Assembly (NCBI GenBank): GCA_947382625.1
Contig: CANDAG010000007.1
Coordinates: forward strand, 54,018-118,017
Source of the DNA: an uncultured Lachnospiraceae bacterium
Lineage (GTDB): Bacteria; Bacillota; Clostridia; Lachnospirales; Lachnospiraceae
Direction of reading: 5' to 3'
DNA: 64,000 nucleotides
This document shows, one piece after another, positions 41,266 to 48,912 of this stretch. Position numbers and translations under genes: made by a program. The notes beneath the pieces were generated by a model. That model searched no databases. It was not told where the DNA came from and saw nothing but the letters and a program-made list of their open reading frames with translations. Each line of letters starts with the position of its first letter. Positions within the stretch are counted from its first letter, which is position 1.

Positions 41266-43479
41266 ATGAGACAATTATTTATGTGTGTTCTGTCTCTGTC
41301 TTTATCGGGCGCTCTCACCGGTCTGGTTTTGCTTTTGATACGCCCATTGACAGGGAAATGTTTTTCGAAGAAATGGAATTATTATATCTGGCTTTTGCTG
41401 ATCGCAAGACTGCTGCTTCCTGTTCATTTTGGAATATCGGACGGACTGTGGCAGGCGGGGAATGAACCACTGGCAGGTAAGACAGAAGCCCAAAAGGAGA
41501 TGGTGTCATCTGTAGATTTTGGGGATGAAAAGGAAGCGGAGGCCGGTCAGACGGGAGATTTGTCAACAGTGCCTGAGGCTTCGGTGAAAGCAGATACGGC
41601 GATTACTGCAGGGCCTTCCGCTTTGCAAAAGTTAGGCAGATACCCGGATTTTGGGGATACAGTCACGGTTCTGGCAGTGGTATGGCTTGCCGGGGCTGGC
41701 GTTTGTTTTGCCATAAAGATAACAAATTATATGCGCTTCAATCGGCGTATCCGCTATGAGAGCAAAGACGTATCAGATGAGCAGCTGCTCATGGGGCTGG
41801 CAGATATGTGCCGTAGACTTCATATAAAAAGGCAGCCTGTTTTGCGGGAAAGTGCGTTGGTGTCCGGCCCGATTACGATTGGTCTGCTTAAGCCGGCTGT
41901 TATCCTTCCGGCAGTTAATTCCCGCGGACAGCGGGCCGGGTGGCTGTCACAAGAAACAACCCCGCTACAGAGCAACAGAATTGCCGACTTGGAAGGCGGG
42001 GAGGATTATAACAATCTGACATTGATTCTCCACCATGAATTGATTCACATAAAACGCAGGGACTTATGGTATAAATGGCTGTATCAGCTTTTGCTCTGTA
42101 TCCACTGGTTTAATCCGGTTCTGTATTTAGCGGCCGGAATGCTTAACAGGGACTGTGAGCTATCCTGTGACGAGGAAGTGTTGGGGATCCTGACTCGGGA
42201 CGGAAAAAGGGCATATGGGAATCTTTTGATCAGTGTGGCAGAGCGTGATTTGTGTGCGCGCAGCAGCGTGGTTTACACAACCCTCCTGGAGCGGAAGGAG
42301 GATTTGAGAGATAGGCTTCGCGGAATCCTTCAATACAAAAAGCAGAGCGGAAGCAGGAAAGCTATTGCGTTCTGCGTATCTCTTGGTTTGCTGCTTTTAT
42401 CTGCCTGTGGCAGCATCCAGGCAGAACCGGAAGCCATGCCGATCCGGCTTTCCGGAGACGGAGCAGAGGAGGATGTAACGGGAGCATTTCTGTCAGAAGA
42501 TAAGGGAAGAGATTCTCAGAAAAGCGATTCCAATGAGAGAGAAGAATTTTCCTGGGTTTCCTTCTGGGGATCCCTTTCGGAGAGGCTTTTTGACTATGAT
42601 GTGGATGACTTTTTGAGCGGCCCCATGATCGTCAACAAAAACGGGAGGGCGTGGAAGGCCTACGATGACGATGAACTGCTGGCGGGAAAGGATATCAGCG
42701 GTCAGCACAGTGCGTTTATTTATTCGGGAGGCGGTAATCGCGTCAGCTGCTCTGGCCTTAAGCTAAACGGAACAGAGTCGGTCCGGATCGTAACCGTGGA
42801 GGAAGAGACGGAGCTTCAGATTGAGTCCTCCTTTGAGCTGATAGAGGGAAGATTTAAGATCATACATGTAGATCCGGAGGGACAGGTGGCAGTAGTCAAC
42901 GAAACAGGCGAGAGCTCCTCCGGGAGCATTACGCTGAAAAAGGGCAGAAATGCCATCAAAATGGCAGGGCAGGGTGCCAAAGTGAGAAAGCTTGAGATCC
43001 GCTACCAGGGGCTGGGAATAGCCGGTGCCCAAAACGTTTACTATTCCGAAACAGAGGAATATGCAGATCAGGCTCTGGATGAGATCAAAGACGGAGAAGT
43101 GAATAAAGAGGAGTTGTTTGACGCTCTTATTTACATGGAGGAGGAAAACGCCAGTGAGGCCTTTAGACTTTTGCTGGAGCAGGAGGTTTCTTTGAGCACA
43201 GAGGAAATTTACGAGTTTCTGCTCTATTCCGATTCGGAGCGATCCGGACGGTATTTGGTGGAGGCTGTAAGGGAGGGAAAGTATAATTTTACGGACGAAA
43301 AGTTTCTTTCGGATGTTATCCCTTACCTGGACGAGGAGGAAGCAGGAGAGCTTCTTATTGCTCTGATGGAGAGGGGCTATACCATGACCTACGCCCAGTT
43401 CACGGAGATTTCTCCCTATTTAAGCGAGAGGACGATCGCGAAAATTGATGAAAAAATGGAAGAAAAAAATATTGAGTGA
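41266..43479 (+). CDS. BlaR1-type M56 metallopeptidase receptor with a novel extracellular domain
   Basis: Membrane zinc protease of 737 residues that should inactivate BlaI on signal. Four helices lie in the first 375 residues, with HHELIHIKRRDLWYKWLYQ (HExxH at about 257-261) and NRDCELSCDEEVLG giving the zinc site. The usual penicillin-binding sensor (SxxK motif) is absent. Instead residues from about 380 follow LLLLSACGS, a lipobox-like motif, and form a beta-rich then helical-repeat domain (EELFDALIYMEEENASEAFR, with similar units). A 35-residue polar insertion precedes HELIH. What it senses is unknown. Confidence 0.85.
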   Translation: MRQLFMCVLSLSLSGALTGLVLLLIRPLTGKCFSKKWNYYIWLLLIARLLLPVHFGISDGLWQAGNEPLAGKTEAQKEMVSSVDFGDEKEAEAGQTGDLSTVPEASVKADTAITAGPSALQKLGRYPDFGDTVTVLAVVWLAGAGVCFAIKITNYMRFNRRIRYESKDVSDEQLLMGLADMCRRLHIKRQPVLRESALVSGPITIGLLKPAVILPAVNSRGQRAGWLSQETTPLQSNRIADLEGGEDYNNLTLILHHELIHIKRRDLWYKWLYQLLLCIHWFNPVLYLAAGMLNRDCELSCDEEVLGILTRDGKRAYGNLLISVAERDLCARSSVVYTTLLERKEDLRDRLRGILQYKKQSGSRKAIAFCVSLGLLLLSACGSIQAEPEAMPIRLSGDGAEEDVTGAFLSEDKGRDSQKSDSNEREEFSWVSFWGSLSERLFDYDVDDFLSGPMIVNKNGRAWKAYDDDELLAGKDISGQHSAFIYSGGGNRVSCSGLKLNGTESVRIVTVEEETELQIESSFELIEGRFKIIHVDPEGQVAVVNETGESSSGSITLKKGRNAIKMAGQGAKVRKLEIRYQGLGIAGAQNVYYSETEEYADQALDEIKDGEVNKEELFDALIYMEEENASEAFRLLLEQEVSLSTEEIYEFLLYSDSERSGRYLVEAVREGKYNFTDEKFLSDVIPYLDEEEAGELLIALMERGYTMTYAQFTEISPYLSERTIAKIDEKMEEKNIE

Positions 43480-43491
43480 AATACAAAATAC

Positions 43492-43515
43492 AGGGGCTGT
43501 CATGAAACAGCCCCT
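43492..43515. terminator. bidirectional terminator between receptor and AAA ATPase genes
   Basis: AGGGGCTGT and ACAGCCCCT form a perfect 9-bp stem with a six-base loop between two convergent genes. Confidence 0.65.
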
Positions 43516-43521
43516 ACTCCA

Positions 43522-44661
43522 TTACAGAGTATCCCTCAGAACCTCAATCAGTTCTTTATTTGGAATACTGACCCTGCCGTTTCCAAAGCTTAAAAAGCCA
43601 TACACAACCATTGCAGAAAAAATCTCATCCCTGGTGGTTAAATTCATGGAGGAAGCGGCATACTCCTGAACATTTGCCAAAACGGCGGTTCCTGCAACCA
43701 TCCGGGCCAGATCATCCCTGACAGCGGCAACATTATGATTGATGTAATAAAAAATCTCATCATACGGACCAGAACTGGTCCAATAACCTGCCAATTGATT
43801 ATTTTTCAGCGCGGCAACCACAGACCTGGGATTGTACATCCTGGTCTTTCCGGGAGTCTGGTATCCATCGTACCATATTTTCAGACCCTCTCGCGAAATC
43901 TTTGGATTTGGCTGCAACCTCAGGTATTTATCATACAGGATATCAACTTCCTCGTCTGTAAAACCGAAGCAATCGCTGTACAGCTCCATGGTTGCCATCG
44001 TATATTCCAAAAACATATTCAATTCAGAACCGCTGGAGTATTTGGATATGGGAAGAATACCTGTCATGTAGGCGAGGGCAACATAAGCCTTTCCTTTTAA
44101 CAGATTGCTAAGGAACATAATATAGGATGCTTTGTCCGTATCTGTCACGAAATCCTTATGAAAGATAAAATCCCATTCATCAAGCACAAAAATAAATTGC
44201 CTGGAATTATATGTGTCATATACCACTTTAAATGCATCCCATATAGCATCTTCTCTGCCAATCTCTGCGTCAGGATAAGCCTTGATAAGGTCTTTTAATA
44301 ATCTGGATTCAATACGCTCAATATATTGTGAATAATTTTCACATCTCCGTGGGATCTCATTCATTGAAATGAAGATCACATCATACTGCCCGCAATATTC
44401 TCTGTGCATTTTTTTTTCGGAGATTTTCAGATTGGAGAATAAGCTTTGCGCATTGCCGGCTCTGGAATAATATGAGGCGATCATATTTGCTGTGACTGAC
44501 TTGCCAAAACGCCGCGGCCTTGTAATACACACATATTTAGTATTCGTTCTGATCCTGCCGGAAAGATCCTCCAGCATCAGAGATTTATCGACAAAATATG
44601 GACTGCTATATTCTTCATAGTAGGAATTAAGGGAATCCATGGCATTTAAGTAAAATCCCAT
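43522..44661 (-). CDS. AAA-ATPase-like protein (PF09820 type), C-terminally truncated
   Basis: ATPase-like protein with ITRPRRFGKSVTANMIASYY (Walker A-like R-R-F-G-K-S) and FIFVLDEWDFIFH (Walker B). Family members generally exceed 500 residues and end in a PD-(D/E)XK nuclease-like domain; here the frame stops at residue 379, just after VSIPNKELIEVLRDTL, where that domain would begin. Start ATG 44661 is taken because GGGGCGAG is upstream; an alternative at 44682 adds seven residues. Function of the family is uncertain; many are multicopy in gut Clostridia. It may be a decaying copy. Confidence 0.72.
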   Translation of the reverse strand: MGFYLNAMDSLNSYYEEYSSPYFVDKSLMLEDLSGRIRTNTKYVCITRPRRFGKSVTANMIASYYSRAGNAQSLFSNLKISEKKMHREYCGQYDVIFISMNEIPRRCENYSQYIERIESRLLKDLIKAYPDAEIGREDAIWDAFKVVYDTYNSRQFIFVLDEWDFIFHKDFVTDTDKASYIMFLSNLLKGKAYVALAYMTGILPISKYSSGSELNMFLEYTMATMELYSDCFGFTDEEVDILYDKYLRLQPNPKISREGLKIWYDGYQTPGKTRMYNPRSVVAALKNNQLAGYWTSSGPYDEIFYYINHNVAAVRDDLARMVAGTAVLANVQEYAASSMNLTTRDEIFSAMVVYGFLSFGNGRVSIPNKELIEVLRDTL

Positions 44662-44756
44662 TTTGTAACTCGCCCCTTTCATGGATCAATATTATTGCGC
44701 TTATTATCCATTATAACAGATTTTCGTATTGATAGTAATAAAGAATATAAAACCCC

Positions 44757-44787
44757 TTGACTTTGACACCGTGTCGCAGTTTAAGAT
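44757..44787 (+). promoter_or_regulatory. MerR-type promoter with a 19-bp spacer
   Basis: TTGACT (44757-44762) and TAAGAT (44782-44787) are 19 bases apart, and GACACCGTGTC (44765-44775), an 11-bp inverted repeat, lies in the spacer. Overlong spacers with a central dyad are the mark of MerR-controlled promoters. Confidence 0.75.
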
Positions 44788-44809
44788 AGAGGCAGGAGGA
44801 AACAGGCGG

Positions 44810-45790
44810 ATGGATATGATGACGATAAGCGAGGTGTCAAAGCAGCTGCAGATTTCTACCAGAATGCTGCGCTATTATGAAAAGACGGGTCTGATCGAAA
44901 GCAGGCGCATCCCCGGCTATTCCTACCGTGTCTACGACGAAACTGCACTCAGACAGCTTCGACAGATCATGGTGCTTCGGAAGCTGCGGATTCCGGTAAA
45001 ACAGATCGCAGTCATTTTGCAGGATGAGACACAGAGGCGGACGCTGGACATTTTACAGGAAAATCTGGCACAGCTGGAGGAGGAAATCCAGGCAATGGCA
45101 GCATTGCGCTCTGTATTAAATATACTGGTTTCCAGGCTGGATGAAAATATCCGGAAAAAGGCAGATCCGGAGATTTTGAAGGATGGGGAGCTGGTGGAAA
45201 TGATCCATATGCTAAAGCCTCCAAAAACCACATTAAAGGAGGAAGTTTCGATGGGTGATCTGATGAAAGCGGAGAAAGCACTGGAAGCTAAAATGGATAT
45301 CCGCATTGTATATCTGCCCCCGGCAACGGTAGCATCCTATTGCTGTGTCAGGGAAAACCCGGAGGATGAAGCCGGTGCGCAGATTTATGCTTTCATTCGG
45401 GAGAATAATCTGCCGGTTCTGAAACCGGATTTTCGGTTGTATGGCTTTAACAATCCTTCTCCGGGACCGGGAGAAAGTATCTACGGCTATGAATTCTGGG
45501 CAACGATACCGGAGGATATGGAGGTCCGGGCGCCGTTTGTCAAAAAGCGTTTTGCAGGCGGCCTTTACGCCGCCCATTGCATCAAAATGGGTGATTTTCA
45601 TGAGTGGGCAACTTTTGTAGAAGCATTGCAGAAATCGGAAGAGTATGAACCTGACTGGCGGGAGCCGGAAGGGATGGGCGGATGCCTTGAAGAAGAACTG
45701 AATATCTATAATAACATTCAGGATCCTTCCCGCCGTGGAGCGGATCAGTTGGATCTTCTGACTCCCATAAAGAAGCGCGGCAGTGTGTAA
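44810..45790 (+). CDS. MerR-family regulator with GyrI-like effector domain
   Basis: Residues 1-70 are a MerR winged helix (MTISEVSKQLQISTRMLRYY, EKTGLIESRRIPGYSYRVYD), followed by a long dimer helix and a C-terminal GyrI/SOUL-like small-molecule domain from about residue 150, with PFVKKRFAGGLYAAHC. This layout matches multidrug-response activators of the BltR/BmrR type. ATG 44810 has AGGAGGA 9 bases upstream. Its own promoter has the MerR dyad, so it is probably autoregulated; no efflux pump lies next to it. Confidence 0.87.
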   Translation: MDMMTISEVSKQLQISTRMLRYYEKTGLIESRRIPGYSYRVYDETALRQLRQIMVLRKLRIPVKQIAVILQDETQRRTLDILQENLAQLEEEIQAMAALRSVLNILVSRLDENIRKKADPEILKDGELVEMIHMLKPPKTTLKEEVSMGDLMKAEKALEAKMDIRIVYLPPATVASYCCVRENPEDEAGAQIYAFIRENNLPVLKPDFRLYGFNNPSPGPGESIYGYEFWATIPEDMEVRAPFVKKRFAGGLYAAHCIKMGDFHEWATFVEALQKSEEYEPDWREPEGMGGCLEEELNIYNNIQDPSRRGADQLDLLTPIKKRGSV

Positions 45791-45807
45791 AGGACAGGCC
45801 GCAAAAG

Positions 45808-45845
45808 TATACCGTCGACGGTACAACCGCTGGCGGTATATTTTT
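45808..45845 (+). terminator. terminator after the MerR gene
   Basis: TATACCG and CGGTATA form the outer stem, with competing inner palindromes (ACCGT/ACGGT), followed by five T residues. Confidence 0.65.
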
Positions 45846-46063
45846 ATTCTTGTGCCCATGTCTGCCTCAGACACAAATGTTCATGAAAAAAGCGGGCACA
45901 AGTATTGGATGCACACATGCCGCCTATGGCAGCATGGCGCGTGTACGCTCCGCGCAGCGGGGTGCGCAGAGCTGTTTCAAGATGCTTTTTTCATACTTAT
46001 GTTTATCCGGTCAGCAGCTTTATAATTGCAAATTTACCATTACAAATTTCAGGTAGTTTTGTA
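45846..46063. other. non-coding gap with GC-rich inverted repeats
   Basis: No convincing gene lies here. Short frames overlap one another and lack ribosome binding sites. The sequence holds TGCCGCCTATGGCA at about 45919 and a GC-rich stretch near 45946-45968 (GTACGCTCCGCGCAGCGG), similar in character to the GC-rich repeats at 21611 and 53568. Confidence 0.4.
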
Positions 46064-46114
46064 TTGACAAGGATTTATATAGGTAATAATATATACTTAG
46101 TAATACTAAGTATA
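46064..46114 (+). promoter_or_regulatory. PadR promoter with a perfect 23-bp operator
   Basis: TTGACA (46064-46069) and TAATAT (46087-46092) are 17 bases apart. TATACTTAG and CTAAGTATA (46092-46114) form a perfect 9-bp inverted repeat around a 5-base centre, overlapping the -10 end and the transcription start, where a PadR repressor would block it. Confidence 0.82.
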
Positions 46115-46190
46115 TAAAAATTATAAATATAATAGATATGTAGATCGCAGATATATGAATGAATTTCATAGACAAGGAGAGCAACCACAA

Positions 46191-46529
46191 ATGCAGGAAA
46201 AGTATGAGCGGCAGATGAAAAAAGGTGTTTTGGACATGCTTGTCCTGCAGCTTCTCACAGAGGGCCGGAAATATGGATATCAGCTGATTGCCGAGCTGCG
46301 GGAGAAGAGCGAAGAGATTTTTTCCTTAAAAGAAGGGACACTGTATCCGATCCTTTACCGGTTGGAGGATGAGGGACTGGTAGAGAGCAGATGGTCTGAG
46401 CCGGAGAACAGGCAGATCCCCAGGAAGTATTATCTTATGACAGATAAGGGCAGGCATACTCTGAAGGAAATGTATCGGAGCTGGCGGCAGATTGCAGACG
46501 GGGTTGAAAGCCTGATGGGGCGGCAATAA
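46191..46529 (+). CDS. PadR-family transcriptional repressor
   Basis: Winged-helix regulator of 112 residues from the selected start. KKGVLDMLVLQLLTEGRKYG, YQLIAELREKSEEIFSLKEG and TLYPILYRLEDEGLVESRW are the PadR DNA-binding blocks; the C-terminal helix serves dimerisation. ATG 46191 has AAGGAG 11 bases upstream; an ATG at 46155 would add 12 polar residues without a ribosome binding site. It heads an operon with membrane genes and should repress it through the palindrome at 46092. Confidence 0.9.
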   Translation: MQEKYERQMKKGVLDMLVLQLLTEGRKYGYQLIAELREKSEEIFSLKEGTLYPILYRLEDEGLVESRWSEPENRQIPRKYYLMTDKGRHTLKEMYRSWRQIADGVESLMGRQ

Positions 46530-46581
46530 ACCGGGCTCCCACCCGGATAAGCATATTGAAGTATAGAAAGGATGGCTGAAA

Positions 46582-47223
46582 ATGGATGCAGAAAGGTATG
46601 TCAACGATATTGTCAGGAAAATAAAGTGCACAGGAGCAAGGAAGAAGGAAATCAGGAATCAGCTTTTATCGGATATTGCTGCTCGCAGGGAGCAGGGCGA
46701 ATCTATGGAGCAGATCATGGAAAGCATGGGCTCTGCCCGGGAGATTGCAGAAGCGTTCTGCCAGGATCTGTCGGATGCAGATAAGAGAGCCTTTCGCAGA
46801 AGACGGATAGGAGTGATTGCCGGAGCAGTCATCATGGCGCTGGCAGTTCTGGCAGCTTGTATCTGGTGGATTCTTCCGAAGCCTGCGGCTCTGGGAGATG
46901 ATTTCAGTGAGGAGGAAATTACCGCCAGGATAGAAAATGTAGTCGATCTGCTGGATGAGAATGACTTCGCCGCACTGCAGGAGATTTCAGTTGACAAGAT
47001 ACGGTCTGCGCTGACGAAAGAGACCATTGACAAAGTACGGCAGGATATTTCTGATGACTGGGGCAGCAGGCAGTCATTAGGGCGTGTATATGCCCAGGGT
47101 GCGAGACAATGTGGAAAATTTATTATTGTTACACAGGTGGATGCAATTTATGAGAATGTGAGCGTAGTCTATACGATTTCATTTGATCGGGAGCTGAGAC
47201 TGGCAGGATTATATATGAGGTAG
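46582..47223 (+). CDS. DUF1700/DUF3887-like membrane protein
   Basis: Residues 1-65 are helical and match the HAAS/DUF1700 style found beside PadR regulators (YVNDIVRKIKCTGARKKEIR, with MEQIMESMGSAREIAEAF). One membrane helix (about 75-96) follows, then a C-terminal DUF3887-like domain with FAALQEISVDKIRSALTKE and a beta-rich end. The N-terminal part probably sits in the cytoplasm and the domain outside. PadR-DUF1700 pairs are common and thought to respond to envelope conditions. Molecular function is unknown. Confidence 0.78.
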   Translation: MDAERYVNDIVRKIKCTGARKKEIRNQLLSDIAARREQGESMEQIMESMGSAREIAEAFCQDLSDADKRAFRRRRIGVIAGAVIMALAVLAACIWWILPKPAALGDDFSEEEITARIENVVDLLDENDFAALQEISVDKIRSALTKETIDKVRQDISDDWGSRQSLGRVYAQGARQCGKFIIVTQVDAIYENVSVVYTISFDRELRLAGLYMR

Positions 47224-47298
47224 GCAAGAGGATATAGAAAAACGCAGATAGATCAGTGGGATTGCGATGGTTTTGCAGTTTATGCGGAGGGAAGTATT

Positions 47299-47625
47299 AT
47301 GCTGTTTGCATTTATAATATGGCTGTTACTGGGTGGGGTTATGATCGGTTTTGGGATACATGCGCTCTTTTCCAAACGGGCGGTACCCTTTAGCTTTTGG
47401 GCTAATGCGGAGGTATTCGAGGTAAATGATGTAAAAGCGTATAACAGGGCTGTAGGTAAATTGTGGGGTGTCTTTGGCGCGGTGTTTGTACTGCTGGGAT
47501 TTCCTTTTTTGACGGGGCAGAATTCACCGTATGTTATCATCTCGATCCTGGGGTGCATGGCAGAAGCAATCGGGGCTATGATTATCTATGTTACAGTGAT
47601 AGAGAAAAAGTATCGGGTGAAATAA
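47299..47625 (+). CDS. DUF3784-like small membrane protein
   Basis: 108 residues with three hydrophobic helices (IIWLLLGGVMIGFGIHALF; VFGAVFVLLGFPFL; ISILGCMAEAIGAMIIYVTV) and the central loop VNDVKAYNRAVGKLW, which is the DUF3784 pattern. GGAGGGAAG lies just upstream of the ATG. It follows the PadR operon by 75 bases and may belong to it. Function unknown. Confidence 0.72.
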   Translation: MLFAFIIWLLLGGVMIGFGIHALFSKRAVPFSFWANAEVFEVNDVKAYNRAVGKLWGVFGAVFVLLGFPFLTGQNSPYVIISILGCMAEAIGAMIIYVTVIEKKYRVK

Positions 47626-47674
47626 AAAGCTGTGTGGAGAGGAAAGACGAAAATGGGATAACGCGGTTGGAGAA

Positions 47675-47806
47675 GTGATTGGGGTATGGGTTTTACTGCA
47701 GTGCGGTGTTATGATCGCTACGATTGGTATAGTGGAACGGAAATTGAAGAAAAATTTTGACAGAGATGGTAATCCCAGATCACAGGCGTTATCTATGGAT
47801 CGCTAA
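47675..47806 (+). pseudogene. possible remnant of a small membrane protein
   Basis: A 43-codon frame reading VIGVWVLLQCGVMIATIGIV then ERKLKKNFDRDG looks like the C-terminal helix and tail of a membrane protein. The frame continues open upstream to about 47635 without a start codon and ribosome binding site. It may be a decayed duplicate of a DUF3784-like neighbour, or an unrecognised short gene starting at GTG 47675. Confidence 0.3.
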
Positions 47807-47832
47807 GGTTGGGAGAGGGGAATTTATATATA

Positions 47833-48600
47833 ATGGATTGCATTTCAGGAACATCAGGTGAAATAAAAGAGATACAGATCGCAGGGCTCTTTTGCCGTAT
47901 ATTTCTGCCCAAAAGCTACGATGCCGGAATAGAGCGGTATCCGGTAATCTATATTAATGGAGAAATACCCGTAGAAAAAGTTTTAGAGGAAGTGGAAAAG
48001 GCGGGGCATGTGGTGGATTTCATTTTGCTTTCGATTAGGCCAAAGAGCTGGAATGATGATTTCACGCCATGGAGTGTACCTGCGTTTCGCAAGAATGAAG
48101 AGCCGCCCAAGGGCAGGGCGAAGGAATATCTTTTGCAGTTGTCAGAAGAGATCAAGCCTTATATAGATACACACTACCGGACGAAGTCAGAACCGGAGAA
48201 TACAATTCTGTTTGGCTATTCTCTGGGCGGCCTGGCAGCGATCTATTCTTTGTATTTGACAGATTGTTTCGGCTGGGTTGGCAGTCTGTCCGGTTCGCTC
48301 TGGTATGATGATTTCTGTGAATTTATGGAAAAAGGCCGGCCAATGCGGCCGGACGCTATGGTATATCTTTCCCTGGGGAAAAAGGAGAGTCTGAGCGGGA
48401 ACACTCGTATGAGGAAAGTGGCGGAATGTACCGGAAGGGCGAGGGATATTCTGGTCGGTCAGCTTGCCGGGGAAGCTGATGACAGTGAAACGGGCGCGGC
48501 GAGGGTTATGCTGGAATGGAATGAAGGCGGTCATTTTTATGAGACAGAAAAAAGATTTACAAAAGCCATCGGATGGTGGAGGAAGAGAAGGAATTCATAA
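47833..48600 (+). CDS. alpha/beta-hydrolase, esterase D/IroE-like
   Basis: Serine hydrolase of 255 residues: LFGYSLGGLAAIYSLYLTDC carries the nucleophile G-x-S-x-G, and MLEWNEGGHFYETEKRF the catalytic His; the acid is probably in VYLSLGKKES. It matches the Fes/IroE/esterase D superfamily that cleaves siderophores or small esters. No siderophore genes lie nearby. ATG 47833 is used with AGGGG 11 bases upstream; TTG 47809 would add eight residues. No signal peptide. Confidence 0.82.
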   Translation: MDCISGTSGEIKEIQIAGLFCRIFLPKSYDAGIERYPVIYINGEIPVEKVLEEVEKAGHVVDFILLSIRPKSWNDDFTPWSVPAFRKNEEPPKGRAKEYLLQLSEEIKPYIDTHYRTKSEPENTILFGYSLGGLAAIYSLYLTDCFGWVGSLSGSLWYDDFCEFMEKGRPMRPDAMVYLSLGKKESLSGNTRMRKVAECTGRARDILVGQLAGEADDSETGAARVMLEWNEGGHFYETEKRFTKAIGWWRKRRNS

Positions 48601-48716
48601 AATTCTGAAAAAATATTTCCAATGCTTACAAAATGCCTTACCGGCAAAAACTGCTGGTAAAGGCATTTCTTTTTTGCTATGATGGAAGGGTGGGATAAGG
48701 GGTTATTTCGGTTCTT

Positions 48717-48832
48717 TAGCGATAAGTGCCGATAAAACAAAGGGAACAGCCGATAAGTGCCGATAAAATACCGGAAACTGCCGATAAAGATTCAACAAGT
48801 GCCGATAAAAGACGGAAAAGTGCCGATAAAAA
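48717..48832. repeat. helically phased array of TGCCGATAAA motifs upstream of dnaE
   Basis: Seven copies of a 10-base motif close to TGCCGATAAA start at 48717, 48727, 48748, 48758, 48779, 48800 and 48821. Steps are 10, 21, 10, 21, 21 and 21 bases, i.e. one or two helical turns, so all copies face the same side of the helix. The linkers between 21-bp units are A-rich. The array ends about 80 bases before the dnaE start. Confidence 0.85.
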
Positions 48833-48912
48833 ACAGATGAACGCAAAGGAATCGGAAAGATCGTTTGATTTGCCGGAATGATTACAGACAAGATGAAACA
48901 GGGAGGCGCCAC

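Noticed and set aside
45783-46117. Three overlapping plus-strand frames after the MerR gene
   Set aside because: They overlap each other, lack ribosome binding sites and cross a terminator and GC-rich inverted repeats.
48717-48832. CRISPR array
   Set aside because: Units are about 10 bases with 0-11-base linkers; CRISPR repeats are longer with spacers of about 30 bases, and no cas genes are present.
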